Below, one piece after another: positions 15,812 through 27,016 of a stretch of 64,000 bases of DNA. A program made the position numbers and the translations under genes. The notes under the pieces were generated by a model, which did no database searches, was not told where the DNA came from, and saw only the letters and a list, made by a program, of their open reading frames with translations. The stretch is from assembly GCF_025263685.1 (NCBI RefSeq), contig NZ_CP092109.1, positions 3,845,001 to 3,909,000 of the forward strand, read 5' to 3'. The first letter of the stretch is position 1. Each line of letters starts with the position of its first letter. Origin of the DNA: Geoalkalibacter halelectricus (GTDB lineage: Bacteria; Desulfobacterota; Desulfuromonadia; Desulfuromonadales; Geoalkalibacteraceae).

Positions 15812-18246
15812 ATGCAAAGCTATGAATCCCGGTTTCGGGACTTGGTCCTCTGCATGGGGGGCTGGTTCTGGGAAATCGATGCGGATGGGGCTCTGGTCTA
15901 TTCCTGCTCCGAGGTGCAGAGCCTGCTCGGCTACTCGCCGGAGGAACTGATCGGCACCTCCATTTTCGATCTCGTAAAATCCGAGGATGTGGAAGGTGTC
16001 CGGGAATTTCATACTCTATTGGCGGCCACCGCAGCACCAATCCGGAACCGGCAGATTTCTTTCCGCCATCGCGATGGGCATACGGTAGTTCTCCTTGTCA
16101 ACGGCATTCCGGTTGTCGATCCGGACCGAGTGCTGCGGGGGTACCGGGGAGTGTCCCAGGATATCTCTGAATTTCTCAAATCGCACGAGGAGATCGGGCA
16201 CCAGAAGGAGGTTTTGCAGGGGCTTCTGGATTGCATTCCCGTCATGGTCAATCATCTTGGTCCGGACGGGCAACCGCTCTACGTGAACCGGGCTTGGGCA
16301 AAGACCCTGGGGATGAGCCTGGAGGAAGCCAGAAGCAGAAACTTCCTGGACGAATTCATCCCTGACCCGGAGGCCTGCCGTCGGGCGCAAGAGTTCATCG
16401 TGGCATCGGAAGAGCGCTGGCAGGATTTCAGGATTCACCTGCGCGACGGCCGTGTTCTGGATACGGCCTGGGCCAACATCCGTCTGTCGGATGGGAGTAT
16501 CATCGGCATCGGCCAGGACATCACCGAGCGCAAGCAGGTGGAGGAGGCTCTGCGCGAGAGTGAGGAGCGGCTCAACCTCGCCCTGAAGGCCGCGGGGCTC
16601 GGCACTTGGTACTGGGATGTGGTCGAAGACCGCTTGGTCTGGGACGACCAAACGTGCCTTCTTTTCGGGCTGGAGCCCGGGATGTTTCCTCCGGGCTATC
16701 CGGGGTTCTCGCCCTGCTCCACGAGGAGGACCGGTCGCGCGTCGAGCAGGACGTGGCCCAGACCTTCACCATGGAAGCTCCCTACGAGACCCGCTTCCGG
16801 GTGCGATGGCCGGACGGGAGCCTGCACTATCTGCATACCCGGGGGAAGCTCTACCGGGACCATGCGGGCAATCCCCAGCGCCTCACCGGGGTCTCCTGGG
16901 ACGTGACCGAGAAAGAACTCGCCGAGAGTCGCCTGCGGGAAAAGGAGGAGCACCTTTACTTTCTGGCCCATCACGACGTTCTCACCAACCTTCCCAACCG
17001 CCGCCTCCTCCAGGACCGGATGCAGCATGCTCTGGCGAAGGCGCGGCGCAGCGGTGGCCTGGCGGCGCTGATCTATTTCGACCTCGACCGTTTCAAGACC
17101 ATCAACGACTCCCTCGGGCATGCGATCGGGGACCGGGTTCTGAAGGAGATCGCTTCCCGGCTGGCCCGGCAGGTGAGGGAGACCGATACCGTGGCGCGGC
17201 TCGGGGGAGACGAATTCGTCGTTATCCTCGAGCAGGTTGAGGAAGCGGAGAAGGTGGCGGGGGTGGCGCAGAAGCTCCTTCTTGAACTCACCCGGGAGGT
17301 CCTGGTGGAGGGGCACCGCCTCTACGTCACCGCCTCGGCCGGCATCAGCCTCTTCCCCACGGATAGCGTCGATTCCGAAAGCTTGATGAAAAACGCCGAA
17401 ACCGCCATGTATCGGGCCAAGGAGCGGGGCAAGAACACCTGCCAGTACTTTACCCCGGACATGAACGCCCGGGCCCGGGAGCTGTTGCAGTTCGAGAGCG
17501 GCCTGCGCCAAGCCTTGGAGCAGCAGCAGCTAGTGTTGCATTATCAGCCACAGGTCGATCTGATGACCGGAGACCTGATCGGGGTGGAGGCCCTGGTGAG
17601 ATGGGAGCATCCCGAACGCGGGATGGTGCCGCCTGGGGATTTCATTCCTCTGGCGGAGGAGACGGGGCTCATCGTCCCCATCGGCGAATGGGTCCTGCGC
17701 ACCGCCTGCGCCCAAAGCCGGGCATGGCGGCAAGCGGGATTTTCTCCAGTGCGGATGGCGGTGAACATCTCGCCGCGCCAGTTCCGTCAGTCCGACCTGA
17801 CCGCCCGGGTCGACGAAATTTTGCGGGAGACGGGCCTGGAGCCGGGCGCTCTGGAACTGGAGGTCACCGAGGGAATGATCATGAATGACGTGGAGGCCGC
17901 GATCGCCACCATGGAGGAGCTCGGAAAAATGGGAGTGCTCCTCGCCATCGACGACTTCGGCACGGGGTATTCCTCCCTCGGTTACCTCAAGCGCTTCCCC
18001 ATCGCGGGTCTGAAAATCGACCGCTCCTTCGTTCGCGATATCCCCGGCGATACCAACGATGCCCAGATCGCCGCCTCGGTCATCGCCCTGGCCCACAACA
18101 TGAATCTGCGGGTGGTGGCCGAGGGGATCGAAACCGCCGATCAGCTCTCCTTTCTGAGGGACAAAGGGTGTGAACACGGACAGGGATATTTTTTCAGCCC
18201 CCCCTGCACCGCTGAGGAGCTCGCTGCCCGCTTTCTGGCGGCGTAA
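15812..18246 (+). pseudogene. PAS-GGDEF-EAL cyclic-di-GMP protein with a frameshift near 16690
   Basis: The first frame gives two PAS domains (residues about 10-125 and 135-250) and the start of a third, ending in LFGLEPGMF. The coding signal then jumps to another frame (SGLSGVLALLHEEDRSRVEQ...) and continues through the rest of the third PAS, a GGDEF domain (LGGDEFVVI, with an RETD inhibitory-site motif five residues before) and an EAL domain (IGVEALVRW, DDFGTGYSSL). Both catalytic motifs are intact. One base appears to be missing between about 16680 and 16700. Either this is a pseudogene or a sequencing error; an internal start could still yield GGDEF-EAL alone. It would otherwise make and/or degrade c-di-GMP. 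Confidence 0.88.
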
Positions 18247-18319
18247 GTTCTTTTGTCCCCAGGGCAGCTCTGCTCGAATTCCGAATTCGGAATTCGGAAT
18301 TCCGGAGGCACCATAAGAG

Positions 18320-18415
18320 CCTGTCCCATAACTCACTCTCTGTAAAACACGAAACGCCCGCGATGACCATCTCGTGGGCGTTTCTGATTTTGCGCTATTT
18401 TTCAGACAGTTCAGA
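18320..18415. repeat. Repeat fragment of the resolvase 3' end and its hairpin
   Basis: This segment matches 8275-8370 (CCCATAACTCACTCT..., hairpin AAACGCCC/GGGCGTTT at 18352-18383, then GCGCTATTTTTCAGACAGT). In the first copy the same bases are the end of the resolvase gene and its terminator. Only the tail survives here, so it is a footprint of a lost third resolvase-bearing element. Confidence 0.7.
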
Positions 18416-18456
18416 TGGTGCTGGAAAATGCTATTTAAGCGGCAGCAAAAATGGAG

Positions 18457-18684
18457 CTAACGGGATGTTTTTTCTAGTTTTTCTGCTATCCATAGTTTGA
18501 TGATTGATTGCCTGGGAACACCAAGCCGTTGAGCTTCTTTATCAAGGGAGTGGATCATCCAGACGGGAAAATCAACATTGACCCGCCTCTGCTCATGCTT
18601 TGGGCGACGAGCCTTGGAGAGATCGAGGTCATCAATAATGGATTGGCCGTCATCAAACTTTTTGTCAAAATCTTTAGCTTTCAT
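18457..18684 (-). CDS. brnA: BrnA-type antitoxin
   Basis: The 75-residue protein (MKAKDFDKKFDDGQSIIDDL..., then RRVNVDFPVWMIHSLDKEAQRLGVPRQSIIKLWIAEKLE) matches the BrnA pattern: an acidic N-terminal toxin-binding part and a ribbon-helix-helix C-terminus. The start lies 11 bases inside brnT, so it is translated from the same mRNA. In BrnTA the toxin gene comes first, as here. Confidence 0.9.
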   Translation of the reverse strand: MKAKDFDKKFDDGQSIIDDLDLSKARRPKHEQRRVNVDFPVWMIHSLDKEAQRLGVPRQSIIKLWIAEKLEKTSR

Positions 18685-18934
18685 AACGTCCGATCTCCTC
18701 TGGCCGGGAACGCCTGACTGAAATGAGGCGAATGGTGTTGTCTCGATAGGTGATGACTGCTGACCAGTGTTTACCGTCGATTTTACCGACAACAAGATAC
18801 CTCGGCTTATCGGTGGTTTTTGCTGGTATTTCCAGCAGGTCTGGATCGTTCCACAAGCTTTGAGCGACGTCGAAATCAATGCCATGTTTCGAGAAATTCG
18901 AGAGACTTTTATTGGGGTCGAATTCGAATCGCAT
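18674..18934 (-). CDS. brnT: BrnT-type ribonuclease toxin
   Basis: The 86-residue protein begins MRFEFDPNKSLSNFSKHGIDF and continues FDVAQSLWNDP, then RYLVVGKIDGKHWSAVITYRDNTIRLISVRRSRPEE, all BrnT hallmarks of a RelE-like RNase. It appears complete. The ATG lies only about 9 bases from the predicted -10, so its mRNA may be almost leaderless. Confidence 0.93.
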   Translation of the reverse strand: MRFEFDPNKSLSNFSKHGIDFDVAQSLWNDPDLLEIPAKTTDKPRYLVVGKIDGKHWSAVITYRDNTIRLISVRRSRPEEIGRYES

Positions 18935-18971
18935 GTATAAAAATTATACCTTTGTTGTATCATTGTCAAGA
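18935..18971 (-). promoter_or_regulatory. brnTA promoter with palindromic operator
   Basis: On the minus strand TTGACA is followed after 15 bases by TATAAT. GTATAA-AAA-TTATAC (18935-18949) overlaps the -10 as a perfect inverted repeat, the expected BrnA operator. Transcription would begin within a few bases of the brnT ATG at 18934. The 15-base spacer is shorter than the usual 16-18. Confidence 0.7.
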
Positions 18972-19269
18972 TTGAGGCTTGTTGCCGTCGGGGAAAGCAG
19001 GCATTGTAAGACTATGGAGCAGGGCAGCAATAAGGGGCTTCGAGAAAAAATCAGACGGGAAACAAGACGAAAGACGTGTCACAGCCAATCCGGTCGCAAG
19101 AGACGTATTTTCGATGACCAACGGGACTTCAGCGCTACGCATGCGCCAAATTCGCAGTAGTCCCATCTGCGATACATTTTTCTTGACTAAAAAGATGTAT
19201 TACAATCCCCTCCAGACTCAGCCCTCATGTTTTTTCCCGTCTCTGCCCCTCCTGTTGAAGGGAAAGTAA

Positions 19270-21933
<2,664 letters not shown>

Positions 21934-22067
21934 AACGCGCATTCGCATAACTCACGTGATCAACGTCAACTATTTTTCCCGGCCAGCGACAATTAAAATT
22001 CCCGTTGTGTGTTTGTTCCAGAGGCAAGCGGCCCGAGCCTTCTTGCCGCCGCCTCCCTCAGGCTTCC

Positions 22068-22224
22068 CCCTTTCCTCCAGGATAGGTTTTCCTTGAGTGC
22101 TAACTTGTTTAACATTTTAAACAACAGGACTAAGTGGCGTCAAGGTTCAAATAGCACTTTTGGGGATGAGTGAAAATTGTCGCATTTTTGGAAAAGCCCC
22201 CGAACGGCAAATCGGGGGCTTTTC
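22068..22224 (-). repeat. 157-bp inverted repeat, copy B (orphan TA promoter/operator plus terminator)
   Basis: This is the reverse complement of 13211-13367. It carries a complete leftward copy of the promoter (TTGACG...TAAAAT) and the 20-bp operator, but no antitoxin gene follows on the minus strand. Its hairpin (22190-22224) can terminate transcription from the kinase at 19270-21933. The orphan promoter would read antisense towards that kinase, and the orphan operator could bind the RelB-like antitoxin made at 13368-13580. Confidence 0.88.
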
Positions 22225-22383
22225 GCGTCTTCCAGGTAGTGAGTTGTGGAACACTAACGACCGCAGCTTTGCCCATACTATCGTTTAGTATCTACGAGGT
22301 AGTATGGGCACCCGTGCCACTCACTAGACCTTCACCCAGGCGGTTCGTTGAGGGGTACCAGAATTGCTTGACTCCTGCTCTCG

Positions 22384-22809
22384 TTGCTGGATAGAGTGTG
22401 CGAACTTTACCGGGAGCCCAGCCAGTTGTTCAGAATCTCCGTCCATGGATCGATCATCTCCAGCATTGTCCTGCTGATCTTCCTTTTTTCAGCCAACGGC
22501 CTTCTGTTTGGCAGCCATGCGGCGAAAGAGATATTTTCGGGGGCTGCCGGCATTGCCTGCGAGGACCACGATTTTGCCTCGGGATGTGAACTTCACTCTT
22601 CATCCCACCATCATGGTCACGACCATCACTCTCACAACGGCACCGAATGCTGCGGCACCCACGGAAACCATAGTCACGATTTCAGAAGCGTCCAGCCGTT
22701 GATCGTTTCTCCCTCTTTATCCTCTTCCCAGCACCGTTTTTTCGACATTGCCGTTTTTCTTCCCGAAGTTTATCTTGAACGCTTCATCCCCCCGCAAAAT
22801 CGCGCCTGA
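22384..22809 (+). CDS. Secreted/membrane His-rich putative metal-binding protein
   Basis: The 141-residue ORF has one strong hydrophobic segment (IISSIVLLIFLFSANGLLFG, about residues 25-44). It then has a His/Cys-rich stretch (SSSHHHGHDHHSH and ECCGTHGNHSHDF, about 72-100) suited to binding Cu, Zn or Ni. The start is uncertain: TTG at 22384 or GTG at 22396, neither with a strong ribosome site. It precedes a HupE/UreJ-like gene, a membrane anchor protein and a ChrA transporter, which supports a metal-related role. No named family was recognised. Confidence 0.6.
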   Translation: MLDRVCELYREPSQLFRISVHGSIISSIVLLIFLFSANGLLFGSHAAKEIFSGAAGIACEDHDFASGCELHSSSHHHGHDHHSHNGTECCGTHGNHSHDFRSVQPLIVSPSLSSSQHRFFDIAVFLPEVYLERFIPPQNRA

Positions 22810-23036
22810 CCATCATTTTTTCACATTGTCTCCACCGACCGCTCTTGGTTGTAAGCCTGTGTCCTTTCGCGCCTGATCGCCGAGAGACCATCTCCAATGC
22901 TCGATCAGGAGCTTTGAAATGGCGCAGGTCCCAGATTTTCCGTAACCAGGGCGTACAGTGATGATTTTGAACTGAACACGTGCGGTTCGCATTGTGCTCA
23001 GCGCAACGACCGAATCCACATTGAAACGGGGTCACC

Positions 23037-23774
23037 ATGATTTTATCGACCACTGCCCAAGCGCAGTCCGGACAACCATCATTTCACCGCAGAGCAGCTC
23101 TGGGCGCCTTTCTTTGCGCCCTTCTCTCGCTGATCATAAGCACCGTCGCTCACGCCCATGGCGTGGCGGACGGCGACAAGGGCTATATCCAGGAGATTTC
23201 CGGCACGCACCTGCTGCCCTTTGTTTATCTCGGTGCCAAGCACATGGTCACCGGCTATGACCACCTGCTTTTTCTGGCGGGGGTGATCTTTTTCCTTTAT
23301 CGGCTGAAAGACATCGCCATCTACGTCAGTCTCTTTGCCATCGGCCACTCCCTCACCATGCTGTATGGAGTCTATGCCGGGGTGAACGTCAACGCCTACC
23401 TGATTGACGCCATTATCGGCCTGTCGGTGGTCTACAAGGCCCTTGACAATCTCGGCGCCTACCAGCGCTGGTTCGGCATCCAGCCCAACACTAAGATTGC
23501 CACCGTCGTCTTCGGACTTTTTCATGGTTTCGGCCTGGCGGCGAAGATTCAGGAATATGAGATCGCCCCTGAGGGTCTTTTGCCGAATCTGGTGGCCTTC
23601 AACATCGGTGTCGAAATCGGGCAACTGCTGGCTCTTGGCGCCATTCTCATCGCCATGGGCTTCTGGCGGCGAACCCCGGCTTTTCTCAAATACGCATACA
23701 CCGCCAATGTGGGCCTGATGTGCGCGGGCTTTGTCCTGGTCGGTTATCAGCTTACCGGCTTTTTCGTATCCTAA
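23037..23774 (+). CDS. HupE/UreJ-family membrane protein
   Basis: The 245-residue protein has an N-terminal signal/anchor ending in VAHAHG, then six or so membrane helices. The family motif HMVTGYDHLLFLAGVIFFLY (about residues 69-88) and the later FGLFHGFGLA and NIGVEIGQLLALG place it in the HupE/UreJ_2 group, whose members are associated with nickel or other metal uptake. His residues line the conserved motifs. It is followed 19 bases later by the anchor protein gene. Confidence 0.85.
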   Translation: MILSTTAQAQSGQPSFHRRAALGAFLCALLSLIISTVAHAHGVADGDKGYIQEISGTHLLPFVYLGAKHMVTGYDHLLFLAGVIFFLYRLKDIAIYVSLFAIGHSLTMLYGVYAGVNVNAYLIDAIIGLSVVYKALDNLGAYQRWFGIQPNTKIATVVFGLFHGFGLAAKIQEYEIAPEGLLPNLVAFNIGVEIGQLLALGAILIAMGFWRRTPAFLKYAYTANVGLMCAGFVLVGYQLTGFFVS

Positions 23775-23793
23775 AAGAGAGGAGAGTCAACTC

Positions 23794-24417
23794 ATGTACA
23801 ATACCGATCTTCCCACCCGAGCCGAACTGCCCACGACGGGCAGATTGCTGCGTTCCACGGTTGTTGCCGCCCTCATTGCCGCGGTTCTGCTTGTTACCAC
23901 CATCCTGCCGGCTGAGTACGGCATCGATCCGACCGGGGTCGGCCGCGCTCTCGGCCTGACTCATATGGGCGAAATCAAAGTCTCGCTTGCTGCCGAGGCG
24001 GTGGCTTCAGCAAGCGAGCCGGCTCCCGCAATCCAAACGCCGCCAGTGACGGTCGAGCAAACGACAGAACCCGCCGCGAGCGTGCCATCTGGACAGGAGC
24101 ACACCATGACCGTCACGCTCAAACCCGGGCAGGCAGCAGAGATCAAGCTGGCCATGCGCAAAGACGCCAGGGTTCTTTTTGAATGGATATCCGCAGGAGG
24201 ACCGGTCAACTTTGATACCCACGGCGACCCGGTGGGCGCTCCGAAGGACTTTTACCATGGCTACGATAAGGGTAAAAATCAGAGGGGCCAGTCCGGCGAG
24301 TTGCAGGCCGCCTTCGACGGCACTCATGGATGGTTCTGGCGCAATCGCTCGAATGCCGAGGTGACGATCACCCTAAAGACCAGCGGCGAATATGAAGACA
24401 TCAAACGTGTACTCTGA
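23794..24417 (+). CDS. Transmembrane anchor protein of the HupE/UreJ neighbourhood
   Basis: The 207-residue protein has one N-terminal membrane helix (STVVAALIAAVLLVTTILPA, about 22-41), the motif EYGIDPTGVGRALGLTHMGEIK right after it, a Pro/Ala/Glu-rich linker, and a C-terminal beta domain (MTVTLKPGQAAEIKLAMRK, FEWISAGGPVNFDTHGD, HGWFWRNRS) that would be periplasmic. The IDPTGIGxALGLT motif recurs in small anchor proteins next to HupE/UreJ-like genes. AGAGAGGAGAG precedes the ATG. The biochemical function is unknown. Confidence 0.7.
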   Translation: MYNTDLPTRAELPTTGRLLRSTVVAALIAAVLLVTTILPAEYGIDPTGVGRALGLTHMGEIKVSLAAEAVASASEPAPAIQTPPVTVEQTTEPAASVPSGQEHTMTVTLKPGQAAEIKLAMRKDARVLFEWISAGGPVNFDTHGDPVGAPKDFYHGYDKGKNQRGQSGELQAAFDGTHGWFWRNRSNAEVTITLKTSGEYEDIKRVL

Positions 24418-24448
24418 AGATGAATAGCGCTAATCTGAGATAATCAAG

Positions 24449-24480
24449 ATGGCCCCCGTAGCTGCGGTGACGGGGGCCAT
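24449..24480 (+). terminator. Hairpin after the anchor protein gene
   Basis: ATGGCCCCCGT pairs with ACGGGGGCCAT around a 10-base loop, 31 bases past the stop. The stem is strong but there is no T-run, so it is probably a terminator or mRNA-stabilising end. Confidence 0.6.
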
Positions 24481-24604
24481 GCTAATGCGTATCGATGACC
24501 CAGATGGCCGATAAGGGGCTGGCGGTCCTTGACCACGCCGGGCGGCAGGTCGAAGAACTGTATCGGGAGTTGACTGGGAGTCCTGTTTCAAGTCCGGAGA
24601 AAGC

Positions 24605-25801
24605 ATGACCAATAAAGAGCAGTTCAGCATCGGCCTGATTTTTCTTGTTTTTCTCAAGCTCGGCTTGACGTCCTTCGGCGGACCGGTGGCGCACCTTGGG
24701 TTCTTTCGGGAAGAGTTCGTGCAGCGGCGACGCTGGTTGAGCGAGGAAAGTTATGCCGATCTGGTCGCCCTTTGCCAGTTTCTCCCCGGACCGGCGAGCA
24801 GTCAGGTCGGCTACGCCATTGGCCTGAGACAGGGTGGCACCTTGGGGGGACTGGCCGCCTGGCTCGGCTTCACCATGCCGTCCGCAGCGGCCTTGATTGC
24901 GTTTGCCTACGGGGTTGCCTCTATGGGGGATGTACAGAACGCGGGATGGCTGCAGGGGCTGAAAGTCGCGGCGGTGGCGGTCGTGGCCAAGGCGGTCTGG
25001 GGGATGGCGGTTCAGCTTTGCCCCGATCGTCCGCGAGCTACCGTCGCACTGCTGGCGGCGATCGTCGCCCTTGCCTGGCCGACCTCGATCACCCAGGTTT
25101 TGATTATCCTTGCCGGAGGCGCGCTGGGTTGGGTTCTCTACCGTGAGGCCGCCGGCCCCGTGGCGGTCGATTTGGGGGCACCATCCTTCTCTCGGCGCAA
25201 GGGGGCGATTTTTCTGAGCGCTTTTTTCCTCCTGCTTTTTGGTCTGCCGGTCCTGGTGGCTTGGGCGCCGGTGATCCCGCTGCAGGTATTCGAGAGTTTT
25301 TACCGCTCCGGCTCCCTTGTCTTCGGCGGCGGTCATGTGGTTCTCCCCCTGCTGCAAGCCGAAGTCGTTCCCCCCGGCTGGGTCGGTGGTGACAGCTTTC
25401 TGGCCGGCTATGGGGCGGCGCAGGCGGTTCCGGGACCTCTTTTCACTTTCGCTGCCTACCTCGGAGCCGCCATGGCCTTCGGTCCTGGCGGATGGATTGG
25501 TGGCCTCTGGGCGCTGGTGGCTATTTTCCTTCCGTCTGTCCTCCTCGTGCAGGGGGCGCTTCCCTTCTGGGAGACTTTGCGGCGGATTCCGACGGCGCAA
25601 GCGGCGTTGCGTGGAACCAATGCCGCCGTGGTCGGGATACTCCTAGCGGCCATGTACGATCCAGTCTGGACCAAGGGAATCCACGGCCCCGCGGATGTGA
25701 TCGTCGGCCTCGCTGCTTTCGGTTTGCTGCACTTCTGGAAGACGCCCCCATGGTTGGTGGTTATTCTGGCCAGCTTGGTGGGACTGGTCTATTTGGGTTA
25801 G
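24605..25801 (+). CDS. chrA: Chromate efflux transporter (ChrA/CHR family)
   Basis: The 398-residue protein has the two-domain long-chain CHR layout. The first half shows FLKLGLTSFGGPVAHLGFFREEFV, RRRWLSEESYADLVALCQFLPGPASSQVGYAIG and GGLAAWLGFTMPSA. The second half repeats this as FYRSGSLVFGGGHVVLPLLQ and FLAGYGAAQAVPGPLFTFAAYLGA. About 10-12 membrane spans are predicted. CHR proteins expel chromate with proton coupling (family knowledge). It lies downstream of the HupE/anchor genes, after a hairpin. Confidence 0.93.
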   Translation: MTNKEQFSIGLIFLVFLKLGLTSFGGPVAHLGFFREEFVQRRRWLSEESYADLVALCQFLPGPASSQVGYAIGLRQGGTLGGLAAWLGFTMPSAAALIAFAYGVASMGDVQNAGWLQGLKVAAVAVVAKAVWGMAVQLCPDRPRATVALLAAIVALAWPTSITQVLIILAGGALGWVLYREAAGPVAVDLGAPSFSRRKGAIFLSAFFLLLFGLPVLVAWAPVIPLQVFESFYRSGSLVFGGGHVVLPLLQAEVVPPGWVGGDSFLAGYGAAQAVPGPLFTFAAYLGAAMAFGPGGWIGGLWALVAIFLPSVLLVQGALPFWETLRRIPTAQAALRGTNAAVVGILLAAMYDPVWTKGIHGPADVIVGLAAFGLLHFWKTPPWLVVILASLVGLVYLG

Positions 25802-26184
25802 CTGGGCTGGCAATGAAGATGGATTTCGGCTAGGGCATGTCCTGTTGCGATATCAATCAGCCTAGCTTTTCAATGAATCTCCCCATATCATCTTACTCTA
25901 CTTCGCAAAAGAAGGCGTTCGGTAGGCAAGAGAGCCTCTTTGTCCCATTTCTTGTCTCGCAACTTCTCCATTCAACACCGTCGCTGACCCGAGTCGAAAT
26001 CCGACAATCCCTCCCATGTCGGGCATCTGAAGGTACCCCCCCAAAGGCTTTTTAATAAACTGAGAAAAACCAGACCTTTTTGCGCCAAATTGGCAGTGAG
26101 ACAAAACAACGAGTTTCAAGAATGTTGGAAAAGTTGGAGGCAATATAGTAGGATTAAATCCTACCCTGCAAATTGGAGGTGAGC
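25802..26184. other. Intergenic region with an antitoxin operator at its end
   Basis: No supported gene is seen. The last 40 bases hold the palindrome GTAGGATTAAATCCTAC (26148-26164) overlapping a TATAGT-like -10 (26144-26149), placed to control the downstream parD-type gene. The rest is AT-richer than the neighbourhood. Confidence 0.6.
26148..26164 (+). promoter_or_regulatory. 17-bp perfect palindrome, probable ParD operator
   Basis: GTAGGATT-A-AATCCTAC is a perfect 8+1+8 inverted repeat adjoining the putative -10 and 20 bases before the antitoxin ATG. The position fits autoregulation by the ribbon-helix-helix antitoxin. Confidence 0.65.
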
Positions 26185-26454
26185 ATGCGAACCACCCAAA
26201 AAATGAGCATCACACTGCCCAACGATATGGCGGACATGGTAAAGGACAAGGTACGGGCTGGCGAGTACGCCAGCGATAGCGAGGTCATTCGGGAAGGTCT
26301 ACGGGCTCTCATGGCGCGTGATCGCGCCGTCGAAAACTGGTTGAAAAACCAAGTCGGGCCAGCCTACGATGCACTGAAGGCCGATCCATCCCGCGCCGTC
26401 ACTGCTGACCAAGTACGAGCAAGCCTCGCCGCTGAACACGCCAAAACGCGATGA
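26185..26454 (+). CDS. ParD-type ribbon-helix-helix antitoxin (partner toxin broken)
   Basis: The 89-residue protein (MRTTQKMSITLPNDMADMVKDKV, EYASDSEVIREGLRALMARD) is a CopG/ParD antitoxin with a toxin-binding tail. TTGGAGGTGAGC gives a good ribosome site for the ATG at 26185. Its stop overlaps the start of the ParE gene (ATGA at 26451-26454). As that toxin is disrupted, this is an orphan antitoxin. Confidence 0.9.
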   Translation: MRTTQKMSITLPNDMADMVKDKVRAGEYASDSEVIREGLRALMARDRAVENWLKNQVGPAYDALKADPSRAVTADQVRASLAAEHAKTR

Positions 26455-26559
26455 GCTTTCGCGTCATCTTCACTCCCGAGGCAGAGGAACACTTATCAGG
26501 CCCCCGGCTGTCAAGGGGTAGAGTCCACCGCGCACGAAAAAGATTGATCCCTTTCGTTC

Positions 26560-27016
26560 TTTGACAAGCGACTGATCAACCCAGGGGCCATCCGGTTTCT
26601 GGCTTGGGATTTTCTTCTGGCTGCAGACGAATTCTGCTCCAAACACTTATCGAGGCTCTGTGCGCAGGGGCTCTTGTCGAGTTCTTCCTGCCGCCTGGAA
26701 TCACGCCCGTGCCCTCATGCCGTCCCAGTCAAAATGTCGAGGTCCATCTGTTTTTACCGATGGCCGCAGTTAGGTGCGGGATCGGGGAAGAGGCAGAATC
26801 CGGCGCGGGCCCTTTTGGACCATCGCGCAAGCTTTATTGTGGGAGCGAGGCGAATCTCCAATCAAAACCAATGGCTAGCGGTGGTGGCAGATGATACGGC
26901 CTGGTTCGGAGTAGTCTTTTCTCTCCAGAAGTCTTCGCTTTCTTTGGGCCGCGCAACACATCTTGCCTGGGTGTTTGCCGCCAGTTAGACGGTCTGGCTG
27001 ATCCGCCCCCTCCCGA
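26560..27016 (-). ncRNA. Candidate bridge/seek RNA region of the IS110/IS1111 element
   Basis: No supported coding frame lies between the transposase stop and the left end of the element. In IS110-family elements the non-coding flank encodes a structured guide RNA that pairs with target and donor DNA (recent family knowledge). The exact RNA limits and loops cannot be assigned by eye; this entry marks where it would be. Confidence 0.35.

Noticed and set aside
25837-26055. Small open frame between chrA and the antitoxin gene
   Set aside because: No ribosome site, no recognisable sequence, unlike neighbouring codon usage.
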